Shown here: positions 63,305-64,000 of the stretch, piece by piece | How the letters are laid out: every line of letters starts with the position of its first letter | How positions within the stretch are numbered: position 1 is the first letter of the stretch | The notes under the pieces: generated by a model | Seen by the model: the letters and a program-made list of their open reading frames with translations, nothing else | What the model was told of the DNA's origin: nothing | The model's database searches: none | Assembly (NCBI GenBank): GCA_964640125.1 | Contig: CAZXGG010000007.1 | Span: 1-64,000 of the forward strand | Direction: 5' to 3' | Origin: G020353115 sp964640125 | GTDB lineage: Bacteria; Bacteroidota; Bacteroidia; Bacteroidales; VadinHA17 | DNA: 64,000 nt | Made by a program: the position numbers and the translations under genes

Positions 63305-64000
63305 TTGAAAGTCACTTTTTTAGGCACAGGAACTTCCCAGGGAATACCGGTTATAGCTTGTCGCTGTAAGGTTTGTCAATCAAAGGATCCACACGATTCC
63401 AGGTTGCGTTGTTCGGTCCTTGTGGAGGTGGATGATCTGACCATGGCTATCGATTCCGGCCCCGATTTCAGGCAACAGATGCTGCGTGCCGGGGTGCAAC
63501 AGCTGGATGCCATCCTGCTTACCCATGAACACAAAGATCATGTTGCCGGGATGGATGACATCCGGGCATTCAATTTCATCAACCGGAAACCAATGGATAT
63601 TTATGCCGAAGAACGGGTTCAGTCAGCCATAAAACGGGAATTCGCCTATGTTTTTGCAGATTATAAATACCCGGGAATTCCCCGCATCAATCTGCACTCA
63701 ATTGAAAACAAACCATTCCTGGTGAATGGAGTTGAAATCATTCCAATCCGGGTGTATCATTACCGGCTTCCGATCTTTGGTTTCAGAATCAACGATTTTA
63801 CCTACATTACCGATGCAAGTTATATCTCCGATCAAGAAATCGCGAAGGTAAAAGGATCACGCTACCTGATAGTAAATGCACTTAGAAAAGAGAAACACCT
63901 GACCCATTTCAACCTGGAAGAGGCCGAAAAACTGATCCGTCTGATCTCTCCCGAAAAAGCATTCATTACCCACATCAGCCACCAGTTTGGATTGCATGCT
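63305..64000 (+). CDS. MBL-fold metallohydrolase, PhnP-like (3' part beyond the window)
   Basis: 232 codons to the window edge, start TTG at 63305 (no ATG fits). The start KVTFLGTGTSQGIPVIAC is followed by CRCKVCQSKDPHDSRLRCSV, a cysteine group that may bind zinc. The metal site LLTHEHKDHVAGMDDIRAFN comes next, then VYHYRLPIFGFRI and YITDASYIS. PhnP-type phosphodiesterases and related hydrolases show this order. The C-terminal end (THISHQFGLHA at the edge) carries the last histidines. It has no ATG start and no stop inside the window, so it is easy to miss. Confidence 0.85.
   Translation, partial: MKVTFLGTGTSQGIPVIACRCKVCQSKDPHDSRLRCSVLVEVDDLTMAIDSGPDFRQQMLRAGVQQLDAILLTHEHKDHVAGMDDIRAFNFINRKPMDIYAEERVQSAIKREFAYVFADYKYPGIPRINLHSIENKPFLVNGVEIIPIRVYHYRLPIFGFRINDFTYITDASYISDQEIAKVKGSRYLIVNALRKEKHLTHFNLEEAEKLIRLISPEKAFITHISHQFGLHA

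Overview
The window looks like chromosome from a member of the Bacteroidota, most likely an uncultured Bacteroidales-type organism. The signs are a SusC/SusD outer-membrane pair, a GH92/GH9 glycan locus, many lipoproteins, Bacteroidota-only families (DUF5687 with an ABC ATPase, DUF349, DUF721), an AddA/AddB pair of the Bacteroidota type, and promoters of the TTTG-N19-21-TAnnTTTG kind upstream of several genes. No rRNA, tRNA, CRISPR array or intact insertion sequence was seen. Both window ends cut genes: mnmA at the left, an MBL-fold hydrolase at the right.

Layout. 1-5.3 kb (mostly minus strand): mnmA 5' end, the 3' stump of a lost alpha/beta-hydrolase, an amidohydrolase-like lipoprotein without its metal ligands, a GH114/TM1410-type lipoprotein whose two halves are in swapped order, a GNAT acetyltransferase, a small membrane protein and an aldo/keto reductase. 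5.5-12.7 kb: a tightly overlapping operon of AddA-like helicase-nuclease, a TIGR01212-type radical SAM protein and an AddB-like nuclease. 12.7-14.5 kb: an unusual protein with 18 gapless 12-residue repeats joined to a two-helix K+ channel pore. 14.5-22.8 kb: housekeeping genes (DUF4350 protein, trmD, DUF349 protein, pyrG, yidC). 23-36.4 kb: a glycan-use locus (GH9, GH10-like, CBM9-like, small secreted protein, GH92, then SusC/SusD), closed by a strong terminator. 37-39.3 kb: a murB-murA pair that does not look native. 40-48.1 kb: a MacB/FtsX-type permease, a secreted MBL-fold protein, a membrane protein, a winged-helix regulator, and a DUF5687 permease with its ABC ATPase. 48.4-52 kb: a methyltransferase, an ECF sigma factor with a small membrane protein, a second methyltransferase and a lipid kinase. 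52-59 kb: ribH, a TPR protein, recF, DUF721, ndk, a DHH phosphoesterase and four FKBP-type lipoproteins in a row. 59-64 kb: a long BNR/sortilin-like secreted protein, an RsmI-like methyltransferase and the MBL-fold hydrolase.

The working unit that can be read best is the glycan locus. SusC/SusD would import oligosaccharides, while the surface or periplasmic lipoproteins GH9, GH10-like, CBM9-like and GH92 would bind and trim a mannose-containing polysaccharide or glycoprotein glycan. AddA/AddB and RecF cover recombinational repair, and PyrG, Ndk and MnmA/TrmD cover nucleotide and tRNA metabolism.

Intergenic DNA is rich in repeats. There is a roughly 190-bp element in inverted copies at 3.3 and 43.9 kb (a fragment at 15.8 kb), a 131-bp near-perfect palindrome at 30.8 kb, three small palindromes ending in CCCTGTGAAAT (36.7 and 48.1 kb), a two-and-a-half-copy 106-bp repeat with hairpins (58.9 kb), and short CGATAGTC-type tandem words. 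The strongest candidates for something undescribed are the 12-residue-repeat channel, the swapped-order GH114-type protein, the metal-ligand-less amidohydrolase, the non-native murB-murA pair and the FKBP array.
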